This document shows, one piece after another, positions 1-23,707 of a stretch of DNA of 64,000 bases. The DNA is taken from the NCBI RefSeq assembly GCF_000143415.4, contig NW_003314268.1:3299502-3363501 (forward strand). Reading direction: 5' to 3'. Below the pieces are notes generated by a model. The model did not search any database. It was not told the DNA's origin and saw nothing but the letters and a program-made list of their open reading frames with translations. Every line of letters starts with the position of its first letter. The stretch's first letter is position 1. The position numbers and the translations under genes were made by a program. This stretch comes from Selaginella moellendorffii (taxonomy: Eukaryota; Streptophyta; Lycopodiopsida; Selaginellales; Selaginellaceae).

Positions 1-348
1 AACCCTGGATCTGTCAAACAGAAGAATTCTTAAAAAACAAAGGGACTTCCTCATTCCCCCTTAAATCTTTAATCTCAACCAACCACGTTATGTGGAATGT
101 TGAAACAATGTATTTCACAACACGACGTTGTACGCAAATGGCGCACCAAAAAACAAAGGAACATTCTTTCATTTTTTTCCTTCCTCTTCAACGCAGGAGA
201 ATTCGTATATCATAGTGTAGAGAAGCTTGATCCTTCCCAGCCAAGACGGAGCATTTGATCCACCACTCTAATGCTTAACTGTCAAAAAAAGGAAGCACGG
301 GAGAAAAGAAGTTACTCTAAGATCACAGTTCTAGCGAAACAAACGAGT
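1..348. other. Region downstream of the BEACH gene, no gene seen
   Basis: This stretch lies beyond the stop codon of the minus-strand BEACH/WD40 gene and presumably contains its 3' untranslated region. It is moderately AT-rich. I see no coding frame with family resemblance and no RNA gene. It may continue into a neighbouring gene outside the window. Confidence 0.5.
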
Positions 349-10580
<10,232 letters not shown>

Positions 10581-10990
10581 TCCCTGGCGCTGACGAATCC
10601 GGGGGAGGGAAAGAAGCTATACACCCGATGCGTGCCAGATCTAAGCTTGACGAAGAAATTCCTCCCCTCCTCCGCGGGGCGAATCAATCCGGAATTTATT
10701 TTCTTTACCTCCTCCAGCAGCTGGACGCGCCCGGTCGCGCGCGCATCCCCAGCGCCCTCCAAATGCGACTCAGCTCATCCCTCCCATAAACCCTAACCCT
10801 AGGCCAAGCTCGTGGTAACGCGGTGTGGCCATACATTCCCTCTTGTACGGAACACATGCACACAAAAGAAGAGCTCTGAGCCTCGCTAGGGTTTAACCAA
10901 GAAAGCATATTCTAAGGCGTGACGAATATTCCATCTGGGCAACAAAGGGTTGAAAAGAATGGGAAATTTTAGGGCAAGGGAGGGCGAGCC
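10581..10990. promoter_or_regulatory. Intergenic region upstream of BCHC2, possibly shared
   Basis: This lies between the BCHC2 start codon (minus strand) and the first ATG of a weak plus-strand gene. It is fairly GC-rich and contains CCCTAACCCTA near 10789-10800, like the telo-box motifs often found in plant promoters. It should hold the BCHC2 5' untranslated region. No core promoter element could be fixed with certainty. Confidence 0.4.
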
Positions 10991-11641
10991 ATGGAGGCTG
11001 CCAGCGGCGACGATGTCGCGGTGTACGAGCGCGACGTCTCCGCCTCGTCGACGGTGCGATTCCCGGCGCGGCGGCCTCAATCAGCGGAGCTAAAGATGAG
11101 CTCAGGCAGTGACGAGAACGCCAGTAGCGCCACCAAGCTATGGCAGGTCAGATCACTCCTCTTTCTCTCCTCTTTCTCTCGTAGCTAGGCCAGCCAGTGG
11201 CACTGCGGCATTCATTCATCCGTCCATCCTCGGATTCCTCCGAAAATCCGTTGGAAGAGAGAAATTTCTCGCCAGTCCTCTGTTCTTCGCGTGTGAGAGG
11301 AGTAAGTAGTACGAACGAGAGGCTTTCTCGATGCTGGAGCCCGTACCTCCATCATCCAAGAGAGAAAACTAAGCATCAGTACTGTGCGTCGAGAGCATGA
11401 GAGCTATCATCTCTCACATAATCCTTTGAGAGCAATCATCCCTCCCATAATCCATTCTCGAGTCGCGTGAGCGTCCCCATAGAATTCTTTCGTCCCATAC
11501 TTCTCGCGCTTAGATCTTTCCTTTTTGTTCTCGATCTCTCTCTTCTCACAGGTTTATCTTTTGGGAGGAGTTATGGTTGGGCGGTGGGCTTGGGCTCGCT
11601 GGAAGGAGAGGAGCTCCAGAGGCCTCGGCGGGCATGCTTGA
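10991..11641 (+). CDS. Hypothetical short two-exon gene
   Basis: An open frame starts MEAASGDDVAVYERD at 10991 and reaches a good donor after ...KLWQ at 11146. The next in-frame acceptor is at 11550-11551, preceded by a pyrimidine-rich tract. Exon 2 (11552-11641) then reads VYLLGGVMVGRWAWARWKE and stops with TGA. The joined product would be about 82 residues with a short hydrophobic patch near its end. I recognise no family. The 405-bp intron is long for this window, so the model may be wrong, or the first exon may splice elsewhere. It is divergent from BCHC2, with about 410 bp between start codons. Confidence 0.3.
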
Positions 11642-12471
11642 ATCAATCGGTTAAAACCCTGCGTCCTGGATGAGAGGCAAGCGCTTTTTATTCTAGACGC
11701 CTTCTAGACAGACAGCGTAGCTGGCCACTACGATCATTCTCGTTTGATACGCGAGTCTTAAATCTACTTTGTGGTAATTAACATGGATCTTCCATATGAA
11801 TACGAGGATCATCACCACCTTTCATCCACAAAGCTTACAATGTTTTACCAGTAAGTTTAACATTGGGAGTGGTAAAATCATCAAGACAAGACAATGTAGC
11901 TGTGGGGGAGTGCTGGAAAAATCCAATCGTGTCAGCTTTTTCTATGTTCGTTGCTCGTGATTGTCGACTTCGCACAGGTTCTTTCTATGTTTCGCGGATG
12001 ATGATTGGACTGGGCTGGACGATTGACATCATAGATTGTTGCGAAGAACTTTTGGAGAGAAAAGATCTGCGAGACGACAAGATGACAAATGTAAGAGTGC
12101 CCAGCTTCGTACACAAGAAAAATCCAATAATGCGGTATCCTTTGCCAGGGACAACTCGAATCACGCTCCACTTTGGATCATCATATCGAGATTCTCACTC
12201 GTAACAGTTTGTTCCGCGAGGGATTCGAAGATTCCGACTTCTTTTGCAAAAACAATAGCTCTTAAGACAAACCGTAAGCACAAGGAAGATGATTCATACA
12301 ATACAGGGATCTACAAAAACTCTACAAGAGAACCGAGTGACCAGAAGAACAAAACTCTTTGGTTTTCTAGCTATATGCCCAGTCGCAGTGTGTGCTCTTC
12401 TCTAAGACGGTCACTCCATCCATAGTGCCATTTAAGTAACGAAGGGGTCGATATTGCTACCACGATTGATC
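11642..12471. other. Non-coding stretch with a possible LTR remnant
   Basis: No convincing gene. At 11900-11912 a G-rich purine run (GTGGGGGAG) is followed at once by TGCTGGAAAAATCC, an arrangement like a polypurine tract next to the first bases of a 3' LTR. No second copy of the putative LTR is present in the window to prove it. The right part (about 12430-12471) should hold the 3' untranslated region of the AHP gene. Confidence 0.3.
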
Positions 12472-13325
12472 TCATTCGAGCAGCGGGACTGTGCCACCGG
12501 CAGCAATGATCTTCTCCTCCAGCTGAAAATCATGCAAGGAGCAGCGTCATTAGCTCTGCGTGAAACAAAAGTGTCCGAGGCACTTACTTGGAGCAGTGCC
12601 TGGAGTCTCGTCTTGACAAGGAAAAATTCGCGCTTTACTTGTTGCAGACATTGCCAGCAGCTGAAGAGACATAACAAGAGAAAAGCCATGCGTTAGAACG
12701 CGAGAGATCGAAGCTGTTCATTTAGCGTACCCGTCCCGGTTTTCCTCTTCGCAGTAGGCACGAAAAGCAACGCACAATGCCTTGACACGGGCAGCTCCAA
12801 TGCTGACAAACATCCAACACGATAAGAACACTAGAACGAACAGACAATGCTGGTTTTTGGATCGAGAATACCTGGCACTACTCCCCTTGAACTGATGAAC
12901 GTACGCATCGATCTGCTTGAAGTTCATCGGATTGTGCTCACTGTGGACGAAGGAAGAGATAAACGAGTTAGAGCGAAAGTACAAAACGTAAAGCAAGTGG
13001 AAGGGGGAAAAAACCACGCTAAGTTACTCCACCGTACAATGTCTTTGACAAATCATTGAGCAGCTTTTCCGAGTCCTCGAAGAACAAGGACACCACTTCG
13101 GCCACGAAGTCGGGATTTGTGGGATCCTGGAGCTGCTGGAGTTGCGAGAACTGATCGTCCAGGAGATTCTGCGAATGCGAATGAAAGAGCGAGCGTTACA
13201 CAATTGTCGCTAGATTCTAGAGTGATTCCCAGCACCAAATTTTGCTAAAGGATCCCTCCTCCTACCTCCTGAAACGACGCTTGCATCAGCTCCACATACT
13301 GGCGCTGCAGCATTCCGGGATCCAT
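12472..13325 (-). CDS. AHP: Histidine-containing phosphotransfer protein (AHP type), six exons
   Basis: Phosphorelay carrier that moves phosphate from cytokinin receptor kinases in membranes to response regulators in the nucleus. Six exons (13325-13266, 13168-13038, 12940-12872, 12802-12731, 12660-12588, 12522-12472) add up to 456 bases, which gives 151 residues with frame kept, a normal length for plant AHPs. The N terminus [15 protein letters not shown] leads into the helical bundle with [14 protein letters not shown]. The phospho-acceptor is His79 in [13 protein letters not shown], the canonical motif, so the protein should be a true HPt rather than a pseudo-HPt. [16 protein letters not shown] and a C terminus like those of angiosperm AHPs ([10 protein letters not shown]) follow. 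The start is the first ATG, and upstream frames are not conserved. Confidence 0.95.
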
Positions 13326-14196
13326 CGCCAAGCCAAGAACGGGATTGAGAAGAATGCTAAGATTATCGATTCCTGTCGACGAGACGACGGCGATCCACGG
13401 CGCCAAGAGCAAGCGGACAAGCGCGAATTATATACCCCTGCGCATTCGATCGGAGGGAGAGAGATAGAAGAGAGAGAGCGCCAGGCAGCGAGACAGGTAA
13501 TCAAAACCCTAGCGCCATAGCCATGCTTGGATTGATTCTCAGTAGGTGAAAAACAAAGAAGCAAGAGAGGAATTTACCACGCTGTAAATCACGTTACTAC
13601 GGCGGGAGTTGAAAACTACAGTAGTATTTATATGGGGGGATTTGGCTCATACGGTAGAGGATTCGTCGCAATCGTCGGATTTGGTAGAATCGACTGATAC
13701 CAGCTCGCCACGTATCCGGTTGAAATCCGTCTGATCTAAGAGATCGAATGCCGGCCGTTGATGTGAACATCTAACGACATCATGCAGAATATTGCGTGAC
13801 AGGTCATAATGTGCGGATATTGTCATGACACGTGTCGGCTGTATAATGGCTCCTCAGTATCCAACGGCATGCGGTGATGGACGAATCCAGATCGTAGATC
13901 CCCGGCGATCCAACGGCGTTCGAAATGCGATTTTCTTACGATCATGATGACATCACCATTATCGGGATTTTCATCAAATCCATTATCTGGCGGCCGCCGG
14001 CGAATCTTCCGGCGAATCTTCATAATGCCGGCGCTAAATCATTACACACCTGTTACATTCCGCCGAGATTGTGCATCCAAGCCGTCCGATCTTCCAATTA
14101 AAATTGTCTAGCATTTATACAAGGCACAAGTAAAAGATCACAAGCTTCTTCACGTTTGATAGCGCTTCGTATCGCCGCGGCAGTCCACGCGAATAA
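13326..14196. promoter_or_regulatory. AHP upstream region and MFP2 downstream region
   Basis: The left part holds the AHP leader and promoter, with a TATA-like TATTTATATGG near 13625-13636. The right part should contain the 3' untranslated region of the multifunctional protein gene. No coding frame or RNA gene was recognised. Confidence 0.4.
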
Positions 14197-17392
<3,196 letters not shown>

Positions 17393-17868
17393 ATCGCTGG
17401 ATCGGGATAGAATGCCGCCTGTCGCGCAGGATTGGCAGCTCGATCGCTGGAAGAACCCTAGCTCCCGGCCAAGGATCGCGCCAAAAGAAATGTAGAGCTT
17501 GCTTAACCCTACAAGTGTATTGCATAAATGGAGCACCGCCGCAGATGCGAATAATAGGCGTGTGTCAGATAAGAAGGCCCCAAAATAGCAACCATGGCCG
17601 TGATGAGCCTCGAACCAAGGCACGTTTTCAAGAGTGATGCAAACTTACTGCATGGAAAACAATGAGACAACTTCACACGTTATAAGATTGACATGAAAAG
17701 ATTTGATAGTTATCCATGAATCTATCACACTATTTAAAAACAATGCAATGTACAAAGACAGATGAAATAATTTGATACATGGTCTTCATGAATAGAAAAG
17801 TATAAGATTCTGTCACACTATCCTCAAACTTCCTTTTGCTTTACGAGGATTTCTATGAAGCACGAACT
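17393..17868. promoter_or_regulatory. MFP2 upstream region and HMA gene downstream region
   Basis: This lies between the MFP2 start codon and the stop codon of the next minus-strand gene. It must hold the MFP2 promoter and the 3' untranslated region of the HMA gene. It becomes AT-rich beyond 17640. No further gene seen. Confidence 0.4.
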
Positions 17869-18337
17869 TTACTTTGCCTCCACTGCTTCGTCTTGCGGTG
17901 GAGGATTTTCTTGTGGAGCGGCAGCTGCTTCTTCGGCCGGTGGCGATTGTTCTTGAGGTGGAGGTGGCTGTTCTTCCGCCGCTAGTTGAGGCTCTGGCTC
18001 TGGTGGCGGCGGCGGTGGGATCAAGCTTACCGTCTTGCCGGTCTTTTTAATCTTCTTGAGAACGAGCTCCGGAGTGATATCGCCGGTGATGATCACCTTC
18101 TTCTCCTGGAAACTTATCTTATAAGAAGTTACTCCTGGATAATAGAGACAGGAAGATACGTGACGCGTTACGAGAGCTCCTGTTTTCTTACCATCGAGTT
18201 TGCTGATTGCCTTCTTCACGGCTCTGAAGCACCCTTTGCAATGCATTGACACCATCAACTCCACAGTCACAGCCTGCGAGTGGCATTCATTGTTACAAAA
18301 ACAAAGCAAAATTAAAAACTCAGACTACCTCTCCCAT
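17869..18337 (-). CDS. HMA-domain protein with proline-rich C-terminal tail
   Basis: Small metal-binding protein of the heavy-metal-associated family. Three exons (18337-18329, 18273-18192, 18134-17869) total 357 bases and give 118 residues with frame kept. It starts MGEAVTVELMVSMHCKGC. The metal-binding CxxC is Cys15/Cys18, and the beta-alpha-beta fold follows (KAISKLDG, VTSYKISFQEKKVII, TPELVLKKIKKTGK). From about residue 75 the tail is Pro/Glu/Gln/Ala-rich, with SLIPPPPPPEPEPQ and repeats of PPPQ and PPAEE. There is no CaaX box at the C terminus (it ends EAVEAK), so this is an HPP-like rather than an isoprenylated HIPP protein. The first exon is only nine bases long. Confidence 0.88.
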
Positions 18338-18981
18338 TTTTGACTTTGCCTTTGCTGGAAGGAGGAGTTGAATTGAAGTTCCTCAGGGATCGATAGCACA
18401 GAACAGGCCACCTGGTTTATAAAAGAAAGGAAAACGAAAAAGAGAAAACTACTATCCAGAGCCATGGCTTTTCTCCTTTCCCCCTTTTTGACGAACTGGT
18501 GAGGAAAAAAACAACTCTCACCACATTATTTGGAGCGAGTGGAAGTGGTCGGCGCTGCCGTATCATTGCCGGACGCATCTATCAAGTTGGACATGGCAAA
18601 CAACCTTCGTACAAGATTCCAACACATCCAAGTTTCGACAATATTACCCGAAAAGATATAGGAACCCGTCGATCCTGCTGCAGCTGTCAACTCGTTTCTC
18701 ACAAAAAGGGAAAAAATCAACAAACATCTTCGCGACAAGAACCTGCTATGTTTCTCAATATTGACTTTCATGTAAGTACGCGCAGCCAAAATCGTGCTAC
18801 GCTAAAAGGCTTTTCCGTCCCTGCCAAAAACCACGGCTTTCGAAAAATTGAAACGTCAAGCTTTCAAAGTACCTTCTACGAGTGCTGTGCGGGTAAGAAC
18901 TTTACACGTAATTCCGAGCTCTATGCGTGGTAAATATATAGCTCCTGCGTATGGAGTTTACCATGGCCCGTAGCTGAGTTC
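18338..18981. promoter_or_regulatory. HMA gene upstream region and PPD4 downstream region
   Basis: No protein with family resemblance is encoded here on either strand. The left part should hold the HMA promoter, with a TATA-like TTTATAAAAG near 18416-18425 read on the plus strand. The right end (about 18930-18981) is AT-rich and should include the PPD4 3' untranslated region. Confidence 0.35.
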
Positions 18982-19991
18982 TCAGGCTTTGAACGAGTCG
19001 AGAATTGTTCTCAGCACGCTCTCCGATTTGGACCACTGTGATTCGCTTGCGCTCACTACAAAGAGCAGGACCACATTACCTTTAGACGTCGCAGCTGCCA
19101 AGTTGTGAGCGCCAGTCTTTGCGTATGGCGTCTCAAGCGTGTAGCAATAGAACTGTGAAAGAAAGCTCGTAAGTGAGGAAAGAACCAAACGAAAGCTCAC
19201 TTTTTCTCCGTCTCGATCCTTCACGGAGGTTTCAATCACTTCATCGGGGTCGTAGCTGTTCCCGGTGACAAAAGGTCCCAACGCAGCTATGAGCTTCTCG
19301 GGACTGCCAATCTCGTCGATCCTGGCGTTTGGTTTGTTTGTAAGCCGGACCATGGGAGCTGCCACCACTTGCAGGCTCCCTTCCTTGTCATCCTCAAACT
19401 TGACTTCCACCCAAGGCTCGGCACACTTTGGCTGGCAATAATTCCCAGACAAGATGTTTGCGATTCGCTGCTGCTTCCAAGTCGATGGGAGAATAAACTC
19501 GTAAGGCTGAACGTTCCCTGAGATGGAAGAAAAAAAAACGTTTTAGCGCTCAGGAATCGAAAACAAAGATAGAAACACAAGAGAGAGGAAGATTTGAAGG
19601 TCTTTCTTAGGCTCACAGTAGAACAAGACCATCGTTTCACTTACCGGCGCGAAGAGCTGGAGTATCTCTGCCAGAAGCCTTGAATTGCACGAATCCTGGA
19701 AGGGACTCGACCGGGGGAAGATAGGCTCCCACTTCGACCTCTCTGGCCAGTGCAGACGTTTGATTCACAGCCAGACCCATCGCCAGCGTGAACCCGACCA
19801 ACGCGACGCTCTTCCTCCGCGAAATCACGGTCGCCGCCCTTGGATTCTCCTGCGCGTCACATCTATAGCGACGGTTTCTTTTTCCACTCCAGAGCAAGCA
19901 TGCCGCCTTACCTGATGGCGCTGCTGCTAGCATTGAGCTGCAACGGCGTAGCTCCCAGCAGCGTCCACGGCACCACGGCCCTCATCGCCAT
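18982..19991 (-). CDS. PPD4: PsbP domain-containing protein, PPD4 type, thylakoid lumen
   Basis: PsbP-like protein of the thylakoid lumen; the family includes the oxygen-evolving-complex subunit PsbP and several paralogues of unclear function. Exon 1 begins MAMRAVVPWTLL at 19991 and ends at 19912. The acceptor that keeps frame is TATAG just before ATGTGACGC, giving ...SSSAIRCDAQENPRA. A bipartite leader follows: a Ser/Arg-rich stretch, then SRRKSVALVGFTLAMG, a twin-arginine plus hydrophobic segment ending ALA before REVEVGAYLPP. This looks like a Tat-route lumen signal. The mature part has SGNYCQPKCAEPWVEVKFED, LTNKPNARIDEIGSPE, ALGPFVTGNSYDPDEVIET and a C terminus LRTILDSFKA. All of these match the PPD4 pattern and make it distinct from PsbP itself. 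Its ATG is only 81 bp from the stop codon of the upstream auxin carrier gene. Confidence 0.9.
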
Positions 19992-20072
19992 CGCCAAACT
20001 AGAACCCTAAATGCCCGAGCAAACAAATTTAAAATTTAAATCTGTTTCGCGCTCAAAAGCAGTGTCAAGCCT

Positions 20073-21905
20073 CTACTTTGCTTGGCATTGGAAGCATTTG
20101 GGAAAGGGACCAAAGCTACGGATGTTCTCGAGAAGAGTGGAGATCGCGGACCATCCTCCAAGTCCCACACCCGCGATCAAAACCCATAACACAACAGCGA
20201 GATTGAGGCAGTAAATTCCGACCCAGCTCGGCATAAAAAATGGAGGCTGCTCGATCGCGTCCTACAAAACCAAACCTTTCGAGTCATATCGATCGAGCAC
20301 AAGAACACCCACACACACACACAGAAAAAATGATAAAGATAGAGCATTACCTTCCTCGCGGTGAATGTTTTGTGGAGGACCATATGAGCCAAGCACGGGA
20401 TAATGTAGACGCTGAAGCTCGTGAAGATCGATCCAACAATGGAGTCGATGAGCCCCGTGAAGGGTGTCATGATCGCGAAGAACCAGACGAGCAGTACCAC
20501 TGGAATCCGGGACACCGCCTTGAGCCAGTAGTTTTTGGACCTGTGGATTCCCAGCAGCTTCTCCCACTTCATAAAAATGGGGAGCGCCATGAAGCCGAAC
20601 TGCATGAACTGGAGGTTTGTGCGAGCTTAGAGATCCATACCAAAGTTTTGGAAAATTTTACCTGGTGGAAGAGCATCAAAACGTTTGCTGCAACGTGAAA
20701 CTTGGAGCGTGGAAGAACCGCGAGTGCGTAAGTGTTGTGGAGCATCGTGTCTCCAAAGGCCCAGTACATTGCGATGGCCGATGGCAGCGTGAGAGTTAGG
20801 ATGTAGAGAATGCAGTAGAAGTAGACCACCTTAAAGTTCTTTGGCTCTCGCATCGCGTCGGCTATCTCACTGCTCGATATCGATATTAATCAGTGTTTTG
20901 AGAGACTAAAAAATGATAAAGCGTCTGCTACTACTTACATGGTAATCGCGTGTCCCCCGAATGCGTAGAGCATGTTGGTCGCTCCAACAAAGTACTGTAC
21001 TGTGCTGGGTGGAGCCGTGTGCTTGACATCGGGTTCCTGTTTAGAAGCTTACCGTGATTGTTCTCAAAGTTAGCAAAGAGAACACATAAGCGAAAGGGCC
21101 GAGTGACTCACTGGACCGAGGAGTATGCTAGCGATTGTCAAGTACCAAGCAGTGTAGGTGGTCGCCACAATCCCGATGGAGGACCAAATTCTGTAGTGCT
21201 GCGCCCGTGGTATCAAAACCATTGTTAAAAAGCAGCCTGTGAGGACAAGCGTCCAAGTTCTTTTGTTGAGATGATGGTTGAGTGAATGTGTGAGACTGTT
21301 CATAAGACAAAATCGTATTTTTTTGTCAGAAAAAAAGAAGAAAATGGAGTTAATTTACCTTGAACATCCTACAAGGAAGATAACGCAGGTGAGAAACTGA
21401 TCACCGGTGTTGAAGACTAAGCCCGCTATTTTCCACCGCCATCCCAAGAGTCCGTCCATCACCTCGTACCACTGTAAGGAATCAAGGAAGAGGATGAGCA
21501 CTAGAAAACAAAAGAATGGCGCAAGGCGAAAACCTCAACGAAGCATTGCCTGGATGCTCCGATATTCGTGGCAATCCATGGGGTTTTTTTGCTTCGCTCG
21601 TCGCTCCTTGTAAATTATGTAGAGACTGGTTGTCATGTAACACGACCAGCAGCCCATGGCAGCATAAAGTAGCTGGTATAAAATCCCCGAGACGAGTCCC
21701 AATTGCGCGAAAGAGTAGGGGAATGTGAGAAGAACCTGGGAAATCTGCAAGGAACCACAAACGAACAAATTTAGTACCAGAGATTCGCCACAGAAACAAG
21801 ACACAGTACCTGGAACGAAGAGGCATTGAGCCAAGCATCGAAGGTAGAAGTGCCGTCCAAGAACAAGTAGTAGAGCCATGCTGTCCTAGAGTTTGAGTTT
21901 GCCAT
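20073..21905 (-). CDS. AUX1/LAX-like auxin influx carrier
   Basis: Proton-coupled auxin importer of the AAAP superfamily in the plasma membrane. Exon 1 (MANSNSRTAWLYYLFLDG) leads to FDAWLNASSFQ, then VGQVLLTFPYSFAQLGLVSG, WYEVMDGLLGWRWKIAGL, LNKRTWTLVLTGCFL, YRIWSSIGIVATTYTAWYL, TLPSAIAMYWAFGD and PVVLLVWFFAIMTPF. The last exon reads QPPFFMPSWVGIYCLN and ends in FGPFPKCFQC-QAK. These blocks follow AUX1 from end to end, with about ten hydrophobic segments. The N-terminal tail is shorter than in Arabidopsis AUX1, where about 45 residues precede the first conserved block. The protein is clearly divergent in several loops, so it may be a separate lycophyte clade rather than a strict AUX1 orthologue. 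Introns are short and no frame break was seen. Confidence 0.9.
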
Positions 21906-22079
21906 GACTCCACGCCCTCCACGACAACAATGCTTATAAGGATCTGTAGACGATTTCCAGTTTATGAGTCTGACTTCATTGAAAAATCAATTCCAATCTT
22001 CGTGGCAGTCCCAAACAACAGTAGCAGAAGAAAGAGTCAAGTTTTCCTTGCCTAATTCATTCTGTCTGCAGGAAGAGAT

Positions 22080-23561
22080 TTAACTTAATGCCAGCAGTTC
22101 TATTCCGTCCAAAGAAGTTGTAGGTGGAAACAACTGTAACAAGATAAACAAGGGATTCGTCAGAATTTCCGCGAACGAGTAACCGAGAACATTCATGAAA
22201 ATATATACCCTCTGGGAGTCTATAGCCGACAGGGTCTTCCCGTAAGTTCGCTCGTCAAAGAGAATGCGAAAGATCTGCAAGAGTTATTTTTGCCTTCAAA
22301 CGCCGAATCATCGATAGCTACAGGGACTTACAAGTGATGCGACATCGGTCCTGGATATGAGCCCCACCACGCTTGAATTCTCTGTCAAGATTCCATTTCC
22401 CGATGGCGCCTGTTGTGAATAGCGTGTAAGGAACAGTTTGACGGAAAAACTCTCCTCACATCGTTGTTCAAGCCTCCAGGGCGAATGATGGTGTAGTCCA
22501 AGCCACTGGATTTCAGAGCTTCCTCGGCAACGGTTTTTGCTTTTAGGACTTCACCCAACGTTGCTAAAGTCTGAAATGCAGAAAAGTGTAAAAGAAATCA
22601 GCTTCTTCAGTTTCGTTGACAGGAAAAATTCCTACCTTTGCATCGATGGCTTTTTCACTATCTCCAGCTCCAATGCTGGATACCTGGAATGGAAACAAGA
22701 TGTTTTGTGCCATTGCTACGCATAAAACTTCCCTACCATGATAAACCGCTTAACATTTGCTTTCTTTGCAGCATTGATCACATTAATTGTGCCATCCTAT
22801 CAGATTTACCGTATCACAGAAACATGCTTAGAATTCGTAGAGTTATATACCTGGTCCACCTTCACGTTTTGAGTTCCTCCACCTACAAGAGTTGTGAAAT
22901 AAAAGAGTCAAAGCCTGAGAATGTTTGCTTCTTTTTTTACCAACAGTGCAGACAACCGCATCAAACGAGTTTGATCTGAAGGCCTTCTCCACTGTCAATG
23001 GTTCAAGAACATCGCCAATAGCCAACATTGATCCCAGCCCCTCCACTTCTTTGCGGAACTTTTCACTTCTTTGGAAGACGGTCACCCATGAACCGGCTTT
23101 GGCAAGATCTCTCGTAACGGCCATTCCAACACCACCCCCGCCGACAACCAGGACTGCCAGAATTGAAAACGTCAGTAACATCCTTCTCAAGATTGTCACA
23201 AACAAACCAGTAGCATTGTCAATGGTAGGCTTTTCTGCTACTTGAGCTCTAACTCGCACACAGGGTGTCCTTCGTTTGGCAATCACATTCTTCTGTCCAC
23301 TTGCACAACTTCGTCTTGCAAGTGAAAACCTTCGGCTTTCTACAGCTGCATTGCCTTGTTGATGAGAGGAAAAAAAATAAAAATAAAATCTACAAAGAAT
23401 ACATACCAGTGACCCGAGCAGAAACCAAATTGCGCCTCTCCAAACAGGCGTTTGCACCTGCGTTGCAAGGGAGAGCACTGGAGCAAATGACGCAAGATAT
23501 AAAACCAAAGAGAACCTTTGTTCACAATACAGGGCAGCGAAGGCGATGAGGTACACGCCAT
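22080..23561 (-). CDS. Atypical short-chain dehydrogenase (NAD(P)-binding, NmrA/SDR_a5-like), plastid leader predicted
   Basis: Rossmann-fold protein whose substrate cannot be told from sequence. Exon 1 starts MACTSSPSLPCIVNK at 23561. Splicing in phase 1 gives GANACLERRNLVSARV and then GNAAVESRRFSLARRS, a basic, Ser-rich leader like a chloroplast transit peptide. The nucleotide-binding stretch is VLVVGGGGVGMAV, with FDAVVCTVG following. Downstream are GTINVINAAKKANVKRF, MVSSIGAGDS and YTIIRPGGL, the usual core of the plant NAD(P)-binding family that includes At5g02240-like proteins. The Tyr-xxx-Lys pair of classical SDRs is not seen, as expected for the atypical group. It stops with TAA at 22080 after ...DGIELLALS. 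The spacing of 146 bp to the HPF gene and 174 bp to the AUX gene is very tight. Confidence 0.82.
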
Positions 23562-23707
23562 AGCTGCATATGAACCCTAAGCACCAAGTGAAATTACCGA
23601 GATTAGATTCATGAGTCCTCTTCGCACGCATACAGTGTTGGAAAAACTTTTTTTTTGTTTTGTTGCTGCAGGAAGAAACGACCAACGTTAGTGTAGAACG
23701 CCAACCA

